Source: Symsagittifera roscoffensis
Lineage: Eukaryota; Xenacoelomorpha; Acoela; Convolutidae
Assembly (NCBI RefSeq): GCF_963678635.1
Contig: NC_087066.1
Location: 15,045,171 to 15,109,170, forward strand
Length of the DNA stretch: 64,000 bases
Reading direction: 5' to 3'
The translations under genes and the position numbers were made by a program. The notes beneath the pieces were generated by a model, which was not told where the DNA came from, did no database searches, and was given only the letters and a program-made list of their open reading frames with translations. The first letter of the stretch is position 1, and the number at the start of each line of letters is the position of its first letter. This document shows, piece after piece, positions 11,801 through 20,933 of this stretch.

Positions 11801-13171
11801 GTTGAATAGTGTGTTATCTTTCGAAACTGGGATATTGAAACCATCCAACTTTTCAAATAGCGTTTTTCGAAGTGTATATACATTCTTTGGATAAATATGT
11901 CGCACTCGATCTTTACAAGTTAGAAGATGTCGGTTGAAGTTGTCTGATCTGTTGAAGAAACAGTCACAGCTAGGACATCGAAAACACTTGAAGAAGGAAT
12001 CAATATCATTCGTGTGAATAATATGGTTGTTGAATCTTAGCAATTTCACCGTTTTTTCAAACTTTCCAATACTTCGCCTGGCTAATTCTCCAACATATTC
12101 TCCTTCTTGAATATCAAAATCGTAAATGAATATGTTTCGTTCAACTATTCCCTCTACAACAGGTAAATCATCGATTGACACTCCACGAAAAATCTTCGGA
12201 TCGTATCCAGATTTTGATATAAACTCTATAAACAGCTCAGATGTATGAGCATCGAGGTTACTATGACCATGCAAATACATTGTTAACGCACGGAAAATAC
12301 AAAGATGATCTTTGTATGGTTGTTTATCTTTGTTCGATAAAAGACAGTTTACTTGCGTATGTCGTAGTAAAGGTTCAGGCAACACAGAGTCTGGACATCC
12401 CATTGGGATGTTTTTCAGTAGTGCAGCAAAAATAGTAACATTTGTGATCAACTTGAACCTCCACTTTGTGTTCTGACGTTCTTGGGTGCATTGCTCAACG
12501 ATATCAAACTTTTCAACTTTTCCCTGGATTGTAATCAAATCCACTTTCGTACACAGTAAATGCGATTTTTCGAACAAAGTATTGTTTTCGTGTGCATAGT
12601 AATACCTTTATTCTCCCGTTTCGACATTACGGAGAACAAATCCAAGAGCAATATTGATTTTTGCAGCGGAATCTAGCTTGTTGAAGACTTCTTCAAGCTT
12701 CTCGTTGATAATCTTGGTATCTAACTTTGACATTTGAAAGTTAAATACCTTATGCCTCCCATTCTCCATCTCAGTGTCCACCAAGAAATGCTGACAGGCA
12801 CTCAACTCCTCTTTGAGTTTCTCTCCATCTTCCCCTTCCTCCTCCACAATCTTGTTCAAGTCTGCCACCGTATCACTTGGTTTCCGTTGTTTCGCCCCAT
12901 GTTCTTTTCTCCGATGTTCTTGGAGAGAGTAGTAACTCGGAAACTCCTGCTCACAAGACGAGCAAACCGTTGATTGCTTGGAAGTTGATGGAGCATGCTT
13001 TTTGGCCACGTGGTAATTCATTTCCTGTTGATTGTAAGTGAAATACCTACATTCGGAACAAGAAATAACTCCTCGCACGCAATTTTTACTATGTCGAGCT
13101 GCATGATCCCTCCTGTACTCTTTACCACAATTCTCGCATTTCACTTTCTCATTTCTATTCAGCGATGGCAT
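8820..13171 (-). pseudogene. Polinton DNA polymerase B with N-terminal zinc fingers (broken)
   Basis: A frame of about 1450 codons read from 13171 down to 8820. The N-terminal ~95 residues hold C2H2/CxxC zinc-finger motifs (13156-12880). The 3'-5' exonuclease has the DFE motif near 11790. The polymerase palm has the NSSYGY motif near 9605-9625 and the catalytic DTDS at 9335-9324. These mark a protein-primed family B polymerase, which copies the element. Breaks: in-frame stops at 12610-12608, 10538-10536, 10439-10437, 10349-10347 and 10214-10212, and one frame change in a run of A/T near 10856-10865. Four of the five stops are a single C-to-T step from a sense codon. It cannot give a full-length polymerase. 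Confidence 0.92.
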
Positions 13172-13299
13172 CTAAAAAATGGGAGAATTTTTAAGTCTCA
13201 ATATAAAGGGATTAGAACTTGGTACATATCGAAGTGGGAGATTTAAAATATTCCAAAAAATTTAATACAAATAATTTTTACTTACATTGAAATTTAGAG

Positions 13300-13370
13300 A
13301 AAATCAACCAATCAGAATTGAGTATTCTTTTAGTAACACTGTTTGTTGGAAATCAACCAATCAGAGTTCA
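13300..13370 (-). promoter_or_regulatory. Paired CCAAT boxes upstream of polymerase
   Basis: Two copies of ATCAACCAATCAGA, about 50 bp apart, lie between the polymerase start (13171) and the divergent gene at 13430. CCAAT-type boxes in a divergent intergenic region are a plausible shared promoter. This is inferred from sequence only. Confidence 0.4.
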
Positions 13371-13429
13371 GCATTTTCTAAAAGTGAATTGTTTATTAGT
13401 TTTAAAAAACCTTAATCATTATTTGAAAA

Positions 13430-14017
13430 ATGTCTATCAAAAAACATTTGAGCTTCCTCGAGTTACTTTATAAGAAAAAAGAAAAAATTCCAATTGATTT
13501 TCTTATTGATGAAATAGATGTTGACTCTTAATTTTTTCATAAGTTTTTGGACGTCTTTATTGTACAAAACAGAGTCATCCGACTAAGTAAAGGTCTCTTC
13601 AGAGAAACTTACTCAATCAAAGAGTTTACTTTTGATTCACATATTGCGTATCAAAGTTTTAAACTTACTGCTGAATTACACCTCACAAGGAAAGAAATTT
13701 TGTTTATTCTCGAGAATTTGAAATTGATCAAAAAGTCGTACGATAATATATCAAAAACTCTTTGTATCCCCTATCCAAAACCCAAATTTGTAAAAACACC
13801 TCAGCAAAGTTCTTTATTCCTTCATTTCTTTAAAGATTTTCAAAGTTCAAAATCCTGCTTGATTCGGTTTGGAATCAGATTTCCAGAAGTCTGCTTTGAA
13901 AAATTCGTCAACTTTGAGTTATCGTCCCAAATTTACATAAAAATTAAAGAACTTGACTATCTACTTATAAATCAGCAATTTCTCATTGATTACATACAAA
14001 AAATTCAATTAACTTGA
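13430..14017 (+). pseudogene. Unknown Polinton gene, divergent from polymerase (one in-frame stop)
   Basis: The ATG at 13430 opens a frame (MSIKKHLSFLELLYKKKEK) that meets a TAA at 13529-13531 and then continues in the same frame to a TGA at 14015-14017, about 195 codons in all. The second part is Phe/Leu/Lys-rich with no domain I recognise. Conservation of frame across the stop suggests one nonsense change in an old gene. A 24-nt intron around the stop (GTTGAC...CATAAG) would also bypass it but is implausibly short. The stop overlaps the ATG of the next small gene (TGATG). Confidence 0.45.
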
Positions 14018-14175
14018 TGAAAAAAGTTGCAGAGATGTTACTTTTATTAATTTTCTTTCTTTTGTTACTTATATCAGCAATATTTCTTATTTTTACTGCA
14101 AACAACTTTTGGTCAGTTATTTTTGCAATTGCTTTTGTGTATATTTTTACTTATTTGGAAGATTTAAGTCCTTAA
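14017..14175 (+). CDS. Small hydrophobic membrane protein (52 aa)
   Basis: The ATG overlaps the preceding stop as TGATG. After a short basic start (MKKVAE) nearly the whole chain is Leu/Ile/Phe, enough for one or two membrane segments (residues ~7-27 and ~31-47), ending EDLSP. The role is unknown; small hydrophobic proteins are common in virus-like elements. The overlap suggests translation coupled to the upstream gene. Confidence 0.45.
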   Translation: MKKVAEMLLLLIFFLLLLISAIFLIFTANNFWSVIFAIAFVYIFTYLEDLSP

Positions 14176-14186
14176 AAGCGTCTTCT

Positions 14187-14362
14187 GATTGGATACGACA
14201 ACTAGAACAAAAATGAACGTTTTTGTGATTGGAAACGACAAAATCCAAAATGGAGCTTTGTTTCCGATTGGATACGACTTTTATCCAAGAATCCCATAAA
14301 AGGAAGCTGAAATCTGATTGGACACGACTACAATCCAAATAAGGAAAATCAATTCTGATTGG
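14187..14362 (+). promoter_or_regulatory. Array of five GATTGG (inverted CCAAT) repeats
   Basis: GATTGG occurs at 14187, 14227, 14266, 14316 and 14357, spaced 40, 39, 50 and 41 bp, four of them within a TGATTGGATACGAC-like unit. A CCATAAAAGG box lies at 14293. It reads like a degenerate tandem promoter array driving genes to the right, or the left in the other orientation. Confidence 0.5.
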
Positions 14363-14585
14363 TTAAAACCACACATTCGAGTTGAAGGTACCCCTAACTC
14401 CTAACTAAAAATCATTTTATTTTCAACTTAACTACCGTCAACTACCTCCTCTCTCAGCTCTAAATACCTTAATTTCAACTTATCTTCCGTCAACTATCCC
14501 TCTCTCAACTCTTTCTTTTTTTACTCTTGTACTCAATTTATTGCTCAAAATGATCTTCTCAGTGCAAAACAGCAACCTCATGTAG
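14363..14585 (+). other. Pyrimidine-rich spacer with a direct repeat
   Basis: Two related blocks (TACCGTCAACTACC then CCTCTCTCAGCTC; TTCCGTCAACTATCC then CTCTCTCAACTC) lie about 58 bp apart, followed by a T/C-rich tract ahead of the MON1-like exon. Could be a promoter or an intron end. No coding signal. Confidence 0.35.
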
Positions 14586-14739
14586 AATCACCACTGATAT
14601 TGGTTGGAGTGAGTGGCATGAAGGACTCTGTGAACCAGTTGGCGAGACAGCTGTCCTACATGTACAACCAGGTCATATCACTAGTCAGTGCCAAGATGCT
14701 ACAGGCCAGATTCAAAGTCAGGGAGAACTACGATCTAAG
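14586..14739 (+). CDS. MON1-like exon captured inside the Polinton
   Basis: A 154-nt stretch with AG before it (14584-14585) and GT after it (14740-14741). In phase it reads SPLILVGVSGMKDSVNQLAR, continues with SYMYNQVISL and ends ENYDLR. This matches the longin-domain region of MON1, the Mon1-Ccz1 Rab7 exchange factor of late endosomes: Ser-Pro-Leu-x-Leu-Val, Tyr-x-x-x-Ile-Ser-Leu, and Asn-Tyr-Asp-Leu-Arg at the exon end. MON1 is not a Polinton gene, and the base composition is more balanced than the Polinton genes. Only one exon is visible, so it is probably a transduced or inserted host fragment and unlikely to make MON1 by itself. Confidence 0.65.
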
Positions 14740-15205
14740 GTCGGCTCCTGTTATCACTTGCATTAGTGTTCTTCATTCTTTCATAGGAATATAGCTAGTA
14801 ACTATGGCCTCTGCGAGACTGCTTCTTCAAGTGACTGTTCGTGATTTGAAAAGAACTCACATGGTGTCAAGAGTGGTACCATTTTAAAGACAGTTCAACA
14901 ATGAATTTGTTTCTGAAACAGTTTGTATCAAGAAAGTTCTATCGGAAAAAATGATCTGAGAAGAGACTGTTTAAGGCTCCAAGTATTTGTAAATGGAAAT
15001 AATCTGACTTGGCCTTTAATAAGAAATAATTGCCACGCATATAAATGTCTTGACTTTTTTTCATCAGCTGTAAAGCTATTACTTTTATAAATTAAAGCAT
15101 ATAGATGATTTCTACTGTTCTTTGAACTCAGAAACGCCATTTATGTCTGCCTTTTGGCTATATTGGTTGTTAATATGGCTATGATGGTATATTGGACGAA
15201 TGTAG

Positions 15206-15691
15206 GCGTCTGCTGGACGACAGTGGTCGGAAGTCTCTGTAGAAATTTCGCCTGATCTAGTACAAATTCAAGTGCGAGAAACAGTCTCTGGAGTTTTTCT
15301 GGCACGACTGGATATCCCAATCCAAGTCTGGCACATGGTGGAAGCGATGCGAAGGGATTTCAACGAACATCATTTGATGCAAGCTCCCATCACAGAGAAC
15401 CAACTTGGAACAATGCAAATGATGGAGGAAGTGTCTGAGCATGTGGGAATGAACTACTTCGAAATTCCTGCTGACTCTAGATATGTGGCTCAACCAGTCG
15501 ACGACTTCCTCTTTCCTTGGGAGGAGGAAGGATCAGTCGAAAACCCCATCACAATAGCTGAAGATGAGGGATTCTCAGAAACAATGACGCCTCCAGTTCC
15601 ACAACAACCACCAGCAATGGAACCTCGTCCAGCTCTGCGTTCCATAGAGAACCTCCAGAACTCTTCTGCTGCTCGACAGCTCTTTGATTAA
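15206..15691 (+). CDS. Unknown acidic protein or terminal exon, Polinton cargo
   Basis: Open frame of 161 codons after TGTAG at 15201-15205, which would be an acceptor; there is no ATG near the start, so it is probably a 3' exon. The N-terminal half is mixed (SVEISPDLVQIQVRETVSG), the C-terminal half is acidic and Pro/Gln-rich (DFLFPWEEEG, then PPVPQQPPAMEPRP), and it ends RQLFD. It is followed by AATAAA at 15703. It is GC-richer than typical Polinton genes here, like the MON1-like exon 470 bp upstream. I do not recognise it. It may belong with that captured segment or be a Polinton accessory gene. Confidence 0.5.
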   Translation, partial: ASAGRQWSEVSVEISPDLVQIQVRETVSGVFLARLDIPIQVWHMVEAMRRDFNEHHLMQAPITENQLGTMQMMEEVSEHVGMNYFEIPADSRYVAQPVDDFLFPWEEEGSVENPITIAEDEGFSETMTPPVPQQPPAMEPRPALRSIENLQNSSAARQLFD

Positions 15692-15702
15692 AGGTTTTTG
15701 TA

Positions 15703-15708
15703 AATAAA
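15703..15708 (+). terminator. Poly(A) signal AATAAA
   Basis: AATAAA 12 nt after the stop of the frame at 15206-15691, followed by a GT/T-rich stretch (TTGTTTGGTTTT), the usual layout of a cleavage/polyadenylation site. Confidence 0.55.
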
Positions 15709-15956
15709 GATTGTTTGGTTTTAACTTCGTTTTCTGTATTTAATTTCTTCAATTTCATTTTAATTATGAGAATAGATGAGAGGTTCAAGGTAAACCATTG
15801 AAAAATAATTAGAACTGAGTTAAGTGCTCCGAACTTGCACACATGTTAAAAAATTTGATTAATTTTTGCACAAAAATTCGGAAAAACACTAAAAAACTGT
15901 ACACAAGTAAAAAGTTACCTAATCGATATTGCATATTGTACACACTTTTAACCTTT

Positions 15957-16300
15957 TGTAAAAAAAATTGAAACACTTTTCGCATTTTGTCGAAAAAATT
16001 GAAAGACTTTTCGCATTTTATCGAAAAAAGTAAAACACTTCTCGCATTTTGTTGAAAAAATTGAAACACTTTTCGCATTTTATCGAAAAAACTAAAACAC
16101 TTTTCGCATTTTGTTGAAAAAATTGAAACACTTTTCGCATTTTATCGAAAAAAGTAAAACGCTTTTCGCATTTTGTCAAAAAAATTGAATCAATTTTCGC
16201 ATTTTATCGAAAAAAGTAAAACACTTTTCGCATTTTGTCGAAAAAAGTGAAACAATTTTCGCATTATGTCAAAAAAATTGAAACATTTTTTAAAACTTGT
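15957..16300 (+). repeat. 31-bp tandem repeat, about 10 copies, alternating units
   Basis: The core CGCATTTT recurs at 15981, 16012, 16043, 16074, 16105, 16136, 16167, 16198, 16229 and 16260, exactly 31 bp apart. Two unit types alternate for most of the array (GT/CGAAAAAATTGAAA and AT/CGAAAAAAGTAAAA), so the higher-order period is 62 bp. It lies between convergent genes of the Polinton. Confidence 0.9.
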
Positions 16301-16571
16301 TACAAGAAATGAAATGTTTTTTTTTGCAATTTTTTGAAAATCAAAACAAATATTAGATCTTTCTTACATGTTTGAAAATTTTTTGTGCAAAGGTTTTTGA
16401 CCACGGTGATTTTTTTTTTCGGTAATTAATGGTAACTTTGTAAACATATGAGAGAAAATAGATGGAATATCAGAAGTTTTTTATTGAAAAATTGACATGA
16501 TCACTATTTACAAATCTACACTATTATTTACGAATTTATACTATTATTTTTAACAAATCATGTTCATATTT

Positions 16572-17054
16572 TCAGTTTTGTACTTTACGAACTCTTTCTA
16601 GAAAAGCTGAACCAATAGTTTGTGTGGAAGCTAGTTGCTGGTTAGAACATAAATAGTGACGTTTGAATTTTTTGCGTAACAGTCTTTTCTTTGCAACACT
16701 TGGCATTTTTTCTGCTCCTTTCCATTTCAAATTGTGATGAACAGCTCGGTCAAGTTGATTGAAAACTTCGCCAGTTGATGAAATAACATTCGAATAAAAT
16801 CTGTATTTGTACAGAGTGTAAAGACAATCGATAATTTGGTATGTGAAATGAAAATTACCCAATCGTTGTAAAATTTGATCGAAAGATGAACCAATCAGAA
16901 GTATGTGGAACTTACAATTTTCCAAAGAACAGTAAGAATTGTGGGTAGAGACACAAAAATTATTGGTTACTATATATTTTTCGTAAAAATCACTGGAAAC
17001 GGAAATAGCGATTTTTGACAATACTCTGAATAAAAGCTGGTAAGAGCTTGACAC
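16572..17054 (-). CDS. Unknown Polinton ORF (~160 codons), minus strand
   Basis: A long open frame with balanced residues, e.g. LLIGSSFDQILQRLGNF, FNQLDRAVHHNLKWKG, and a Lys/Arg block (KKRLLRKKFKRHYLC). It lacks a clear ATG: the frame is open upstream, while an ATG-started frame at 17068 is offset by one base and stops early, so there may be a frameshift or splice near the start. A TATATAA box lies about 30 nt upstream. Its length and composition suggest a real element gene of unknown function. Confidence 0.45.
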   Translation of the reverse strand: MSSSYQLLFRVLSKIAISVSSDFYEKYIVTNNFCVSTHNSYCSLENCKFHILLIGSSFDQILQRLGNFHFTYQIIDCLYTLYKYRFYSNVISSTGEVFNQLDRAVHHNLKWKGAEKMPSVAKKRLLRKKFKRHYLCSNQQLASTQTIGSAFLERVRKVQN

Positions 17055-17282
17055 ATAGCTGCAGCCATCTGGAACAATGATTTTTGCTGAAAATTGTGGA
17101 TTTATATAGGAACACTAACACCTACACAATTCCATATTTGGAAATTTCCCTCAAAAATTCCAATCATAGATCTATTTCCTTTTATGGTTCAGTGAATGAC
17201 TCATATTGTTTACTTTCAATTTCGTTTAATCTCAAATTCATTTCTCTCATTTCTCTTCATCTGATCAGTCTGTTCTTCAAAA

Positions 17283-17822
17283 ATGTACTCAAGAAAAGAC
17301 ACAAGTCCCAATTACATTGAATTCTCAAAAAATCAAACAAGAATTGGGAGATTTGCTTGGTCCCAAAAATCATACAAAGGGAAAATTTATTTTGAACCCT
17401 GCTTTAAACTATTCAAGAAAAATGAGTTGGGACAACTCGAAAAAAGACAGCAAGTCTATCTTGGTGAAAAAGAAGGAGAAGCAATCTCAGCAATTAGAAA
17501 TACTGTTATTCACGATGCTGAAAACCTTGGACTCGTTCCTATATTGGAACTCACTTCTGACAAAGAGTCAACTATGGATCAGGAGCTTGCCAACTGCAAC
17601 AAAGTGTATGACATAGCAACATACAATAGAAGACAAGTTTGTGTCACGATCAAGAAGTACAATATAAACAAACCTCCCTACATTCAGATTCGACTATTCA
17701 CCGCAAAAGAGAATGAAGCAATGAAACAAGTTGTCTATGTCAACTATACTTTGAACGAATTCAAAGAACTGTCCCAAATTTTGGGAGACTTTATGTTTGT
17801 TGAGAACTGTAATGTACAATAG
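17283..17822 (+). CDS. Putative PC4-like single-strand DNA-binding protein 1
   Basis: 179 residues from an ATG at 17283. The N-terminal half is Lys-rich with an IGRFAWSQKSYKGKIYFEP stretch. The C-terminal part (residues ~125-170) has the pattern VTIKKYNINKPP...YIQIRLF...YTLNEFKELSQIL, resembling the beta-sheet plus helix of PC4-type ssDNA-binding coactivators. The next gene has the same pattern, suggesting a paralogous pair. A role in DNA replication or late transcription is inferred from fold resemblance only. Confidence 0.5.
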   Translation: MYSRKDTSPNYIEFSKNQTRIGRFAWSQKSYKGKIYFEPCFKLFKKNELGQLEKRQQVYLGEKEGEAISAIRNTVIHDAENLGLVPILELTSDKESTMDQELANCNKVYDIATYNRRQVCVTIKKYNINKPPYIQIRLFTAKENEAMKQVVYVNYTLNEFKELSQILGDFMFVENCNVQ

Positions 17823-17905
17823 TTTGTGTTGTTTATGTTTTTTGTCTTGTAATTTAACTATTTATCCTCAAAATCATTTTTCATTTAGTATTGGTATTGA
17901 AAAGT

Positions 17906-18334
17906 ATGAGTTGGAATATTGGTTTTTCAAGAAATTTGCTCTTAAAACTTCACAATAAATTGGGATTTTTTCATATTGTTCTAGAAGAAAAGTCTCAAAA
18001 AATTTCACTAACAATTATAGAATCTCAAAATTTACCAAACTTGCAGAATTTGGACGTAGACTCACAAATATCTCACTTTGAGTGGACTCTGCATAATGGT
18101 AGAAGAAAAATTCACATAGGATACCGATCTGATACCAAAAAAATAGATCTTGTAGAATATCGTAGAAATGCAAATCAATGGAAAAATAATCAATCTTTAC
18201 AACTACAAAGAGAAGAATATGATAAATTACTTGATATGCTTCCTTCATTACTAGGTTATGTAGAGATCTTCAAAAAATCTTGTATCATTATTGACGAATG
18301 CACTGTAGAAAGTGAACGTACAGAAATTGAATGA
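17906..18334 (+). CDS. Putative PC4-like single-strand DNA-binding protein 2
   Basis: 142 residues from the ATG at 17906, preceded by a TTTTTCATTTAG acceptor-like site. The end of the domain reads KKIDLVEYRRNANQWKNNQS followed by LQLQREEYDKLLDML: a strand with an Arg-rich turn, then Leu-x-x-x-Glu-x-x-x-Leu-Leu helix, as in PC4-family domains. It ends Glu/Ser-rich. It overlaps nothing and its TGA is followed within about 110 nt by the next gene. Alternative: an unrelated Whirly-like fold. Confidence 0.5.
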   Translation: MSWNIGFSRNLLLKLHNKLGFFHIVLEEKSQKISLTIIESQNLPNLQNLDVDSQISHFEWTLHNGRRKIHIGYRSDTKKIDLVEYRRNANQWKNNQSLQLQREEYDKLLDMLPSLLGYVEIFKKSCIIIDECTVESERTEIE

Positions 18335-18446
18335 AATCCTAAGAGTTTTTGAGATTATTAGGCAAGATTTCTCATCAAATACAAAAAGAAAAAATATATT
18401 TCTTTGTACCTGTATTGTTTTGGACCCGGACATAAATTTAAAAGAA

Positions 18447-18716
18447 ATGGACCAAAAGTTTCCTTTTGGCGGACTAATTGGATACGGAAATTCCTGTATG
18501 GATTACTATTTTGCAAACTCCAAAACTTTTAGACTACATGCAATTCTACACGACTCTGCTGGATCTGTGAAATCTACTACAAAAAAAGGTCCTCGGTATT
18601 GTTATGTTGCACCTAGTCTCCCCAGTTCATGCTTTCTTGGTCACGTGACTAGATTATTTTTCTGTTTATATGTTAAAATATTTGCTTCATCAGTATATGC
18701 TTTGTTTGATTGTTAA
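18447..18716 (+). CDS. Small Polinton ORF with a His-Asp motif
   Basis: 89 residues from the first in-frame ATG at 18447; the frame is open from 18312 but without ATG. It contains GGLIGYGNSCMDYYF, then LHAILHDSAGSV and GPRYCYV, followed by a hydrophobic C-terminus (LFFCLYVKIFASSVYALF). The Gly-rich loop plus His-Asp pair is loosely like phospholipase A2-type sites, but the evidence is too thin to assign an enzyme. It lies between the PC4-like genes and the exonuclease-like gene. Confidence 0.4.
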   Translation: MDQKFPFGGLIGYGNSCMDYYFANSKTFRLHAILHDSAGSVKSTTKKGPRYCYVAPSLPSSCFLGHVTRLFFCLYVKIFASSVYALFDC

Positions 18717-18755
18717 TCATTTTTAACAAAAACTCCAGAGAAATCAGTTAACAGA

Positions 18756-19241
18756 ATGAGTCTAGTTGTTTTGGATATTGAATGTATCGAAAGCAATATA
18801 GTGAAAGAATTAGGAGTTTATAAGGATGGACAAACAGAAGGATATTCCTTTCTTCCTCCCAAAAAATTCAAACCAACATCCCAATCTTTTTGGTGTACAC
18901 AGCATCTTCATGGAATCAATTGGAGCAGTGGTTACGAAAAATATACTGAACTTGAAAAAATTTTGAAAAATCCAGAAGCCGCCGACACGGATTTTTTTGC
19001 AAAAGGTTATGAAAAATGTAAGATTCTATCAGAATTTTTGGAAAGAAAGATTATTAATTTGGATGACTACGCTTGCCCTAAAGTTCAGTTTTTGATATTC
19101 AAAGATGAAGAATATGATTGGAGTGTAGCAACTACCCATTTCGTCATGCAAAAACTCTTCACTGTGCAGAAAGAAAAGCATTTGCATACGGAACATGGAC
19201 TCGATGTTTTTTTAACAAATTGTAAATTATATTATTCTTAA
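18756..19241 (+). CDS. Small protein with DnaQ-like Asp-x-Glu start (161 aa)
   Basis: Starts MSLVVLDIECIESNIVKELG, where Leu-Asp-Ile-Glu resembles the first motif (DxE) of DEDD 3'-5' exonucleases. Later it has FWCTQHLHGINW and DWSVATTHFV. The second and third catalytic Asp motifs are not certain. It may be a nuclease or a nuclease-derived structural protein. The stop overlaps an ATG of the downstream ATPase frame (TAATG at 19239-19243). Confidence 0.5.
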   Translation: MSLVVLDIECIESNIVKELGVYKDGQTEGYSFLPPKKFKPTSQSFWCTQHLHGINWSSGYEKYTELEKILKNPEAADTDFFAKGYEKCKILSEFLERKIINLDDYACPKVQFLIFKDEEYDWSVATTHFVMQKLFTVQKEKHLHTEHGLDVFLTNCKLYYS

Positions 19242-19303
19242 TGTACTACCATTTTCAAACTTTAATTAAATTTCATTGTCAACTTTTTCTTTTTAGAGTT
19301 AAG

Positions 19304-20518
19304 ATGGTCGATCAATGTGACAAACCCGTAAATTTAGGAAACTTTGTTTTTGATGAAGAAAATCATGAACGAAAATCATGGAAATTGTTTGGACGTACAT
19401 GTAATAGATCTCTTTTAGTTTTTTTGTGCCAATTTTTTGTTATAGTTTTGATGCTAGTATGTGCAATCGTTCGAATTATGTTATCCACAACATGTGAAGA
19501 AACAACAGTTTGGGTAGCTATTTTATCAAGTACAGTCTACAGTCGGTTATATTCTACCTTCTCCAAAGCTATGAATAAAATAATATCTACCAAAGAACGA
19601 ATTTTTATTTCCCTAGTTGGACCAAGTGGATCTGGAAAATTGCATCTTATTTTTGATTGGTTGAAAATTGGTACTTTTCAACCAGCATTCGACAAAATTT
19701 TTTATTTTTATCAACATTATCAACCTCTTTATAGTCAAATGCAAAGAAAAAACCTTAAATTTATCCAAGGAGTAGATTTTGACTTGATTGAAAATCTCCC
19801 CAATAATGGAACTAAGTATTTGCTTATATTTGATGATTCTTGTGAAGAAATTTCAAACTCCAAACAATTTGAAAAAATTGCTACTGCGGGGAGACACAGG
19901 GGTCTGAATACAATATACATCAAACACAATTTATTTCATCAAAGCAAATTAGGACGAGATGTAGAGTTACAAAATACACACATAGTCTTGTTCAAGTCGC
20001 CGAGGGATGTTTTACAAATCAATACATTAAGTCAACAACTAGGTCTAGGATCTCAATTGAAAGAGTGGTATCAAGATGCAACATCCGTTCCTTATGGTCA
20101 TTTACTTATTGATTTAACCCCAAAAACAGTTGATTCACTTAAGTATTGCACTAATAGTGGCTCAGTTCCAACAAAATTTTACTTACCAGCTGGAATAGAG
20201 ACAAATTTTTGGACGATGAGTACACAATACGTCTCTATTCTCCCAATATTTCAAAAATTTTCCCTAAGGCTTCGAAAACAATTCGTTCTCAATTGCCCAA
20301 AAGATTTCATTCAGTTTCTGAGCGAGTGTTTAGTAAACCTATTAAGAGGAGAGCTTCGAGATCTTCGGAAAGAAGACGTAGTAAAATATCGAAAAAAAAT
20401 TTCAGAACTAAAACAAAAAAGAACTCCTCTACACAAAAGAAGAATTATTTTAAGTTCAACTAAAGGGTTACAATTGATATCTATCATCACACCTTTTGTC
20501 ATTAAACGATTGACATAG
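19304..20518 (+). pseudogene. Genome-packaging ATPase (FtsK/HerA type), altered
   Basis: The likely start is the ATG at 19304, just after a TTTCTTTTTAG acceptor (an ATG at 19241 is also in frame). A membrane segment lies near residues 40-62. Walker A is GPSGSGKL and Walker B is KYLLIFDDS, followed by HRGLNTIYIKHNLFHQ. This is the family that pumps DNA into Polinton/adenovirus-like capsids. Two oddities: the residue after the Walker A lysine is Leu where the family has Ser or Thr, and the frame appears broken near 20206 in a T run, since the other frame continues from there to 20463 with a basic, Ser/Arg-rich tail more like a capsid-side ATPase C-terminus. Confidence 0.82.
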
Positions 20519-20519
20519 T

Positions 20520-20933
20520 ATGGAACAGTTTGTTTTAATTCCGTACTCAGTTTATCAATCACAAAGTACACTTCCAAGAAAACAAAAATTGGAACAAAAG
20601 CAAGAAAAAGAGGAGATTGTACCAAAAAATTTTGATTCTATTTTTTACAGTGCTGTAAATGCGAGGTTGAAAACGAGCAACAATAAGAATATTATTGATT
20701 TAATTTTGAATTCTCCTAGAATTAAAATCAGCCAGTCAGACAATATTATATTGGATAATCGAGATACAAAAGAATCTATTGTAGACTTTGTGTGTGCACT
20801 AAAGCGAAAAAATACCGATTTTCCAGATATTTACTTTACAATTTTGGAAGCAACACATATTCCTCCTAAACTTGTTATTAACAAGAATGCCAAAGCAAAA
20901 GATAGAGGAACTTGGATCCCTTTCAAAATCTGA
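20520..20933 (+). CDS. Polinton-type small gene upstream of integrase (137 aa)
   Basis: ATG directly after the ATPase stop (TAG-T-ATG). Starts MEQFVLIPYSVYQSQ. It is mostly charged and ends with KAKDRGTWIPFKI. Such a gene overlapping the integrase start is a recurring arrangement in Polintons as I recall, but its role is not known. It overlaps integrase by 47 nt in another frame. Confidence 0.6.
   Translation: MEQFVLIPYSVYQSQSTLPRKQKLEQKQEKEEIVPKNFDSIFYSAVNARLKTSNNKNIIDLILNSPRIKISQSDNIILDNRDTKESIVDFVCALKRKNTDFPDIYFTILEATHIPPKLVINKNAKAKDRGTWIPFKI

Noticed and set aside
13507-13546. 24-nt micro-intron removing the stop at 13529
   Set aside because: Too short for an animal spliceosomal intron; a nonsense change in a decaying element is simpler.
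15957-16300. CRISPR-like spaced repeat
   Set aside because: Units follow each other without variable spacers; it is a plain 31-bp tandem array.
20520-20933. N-terminal domain of integrase
   Set aside because: It is in a different frame and overlaps the integrase ATG; treated as its own gene.
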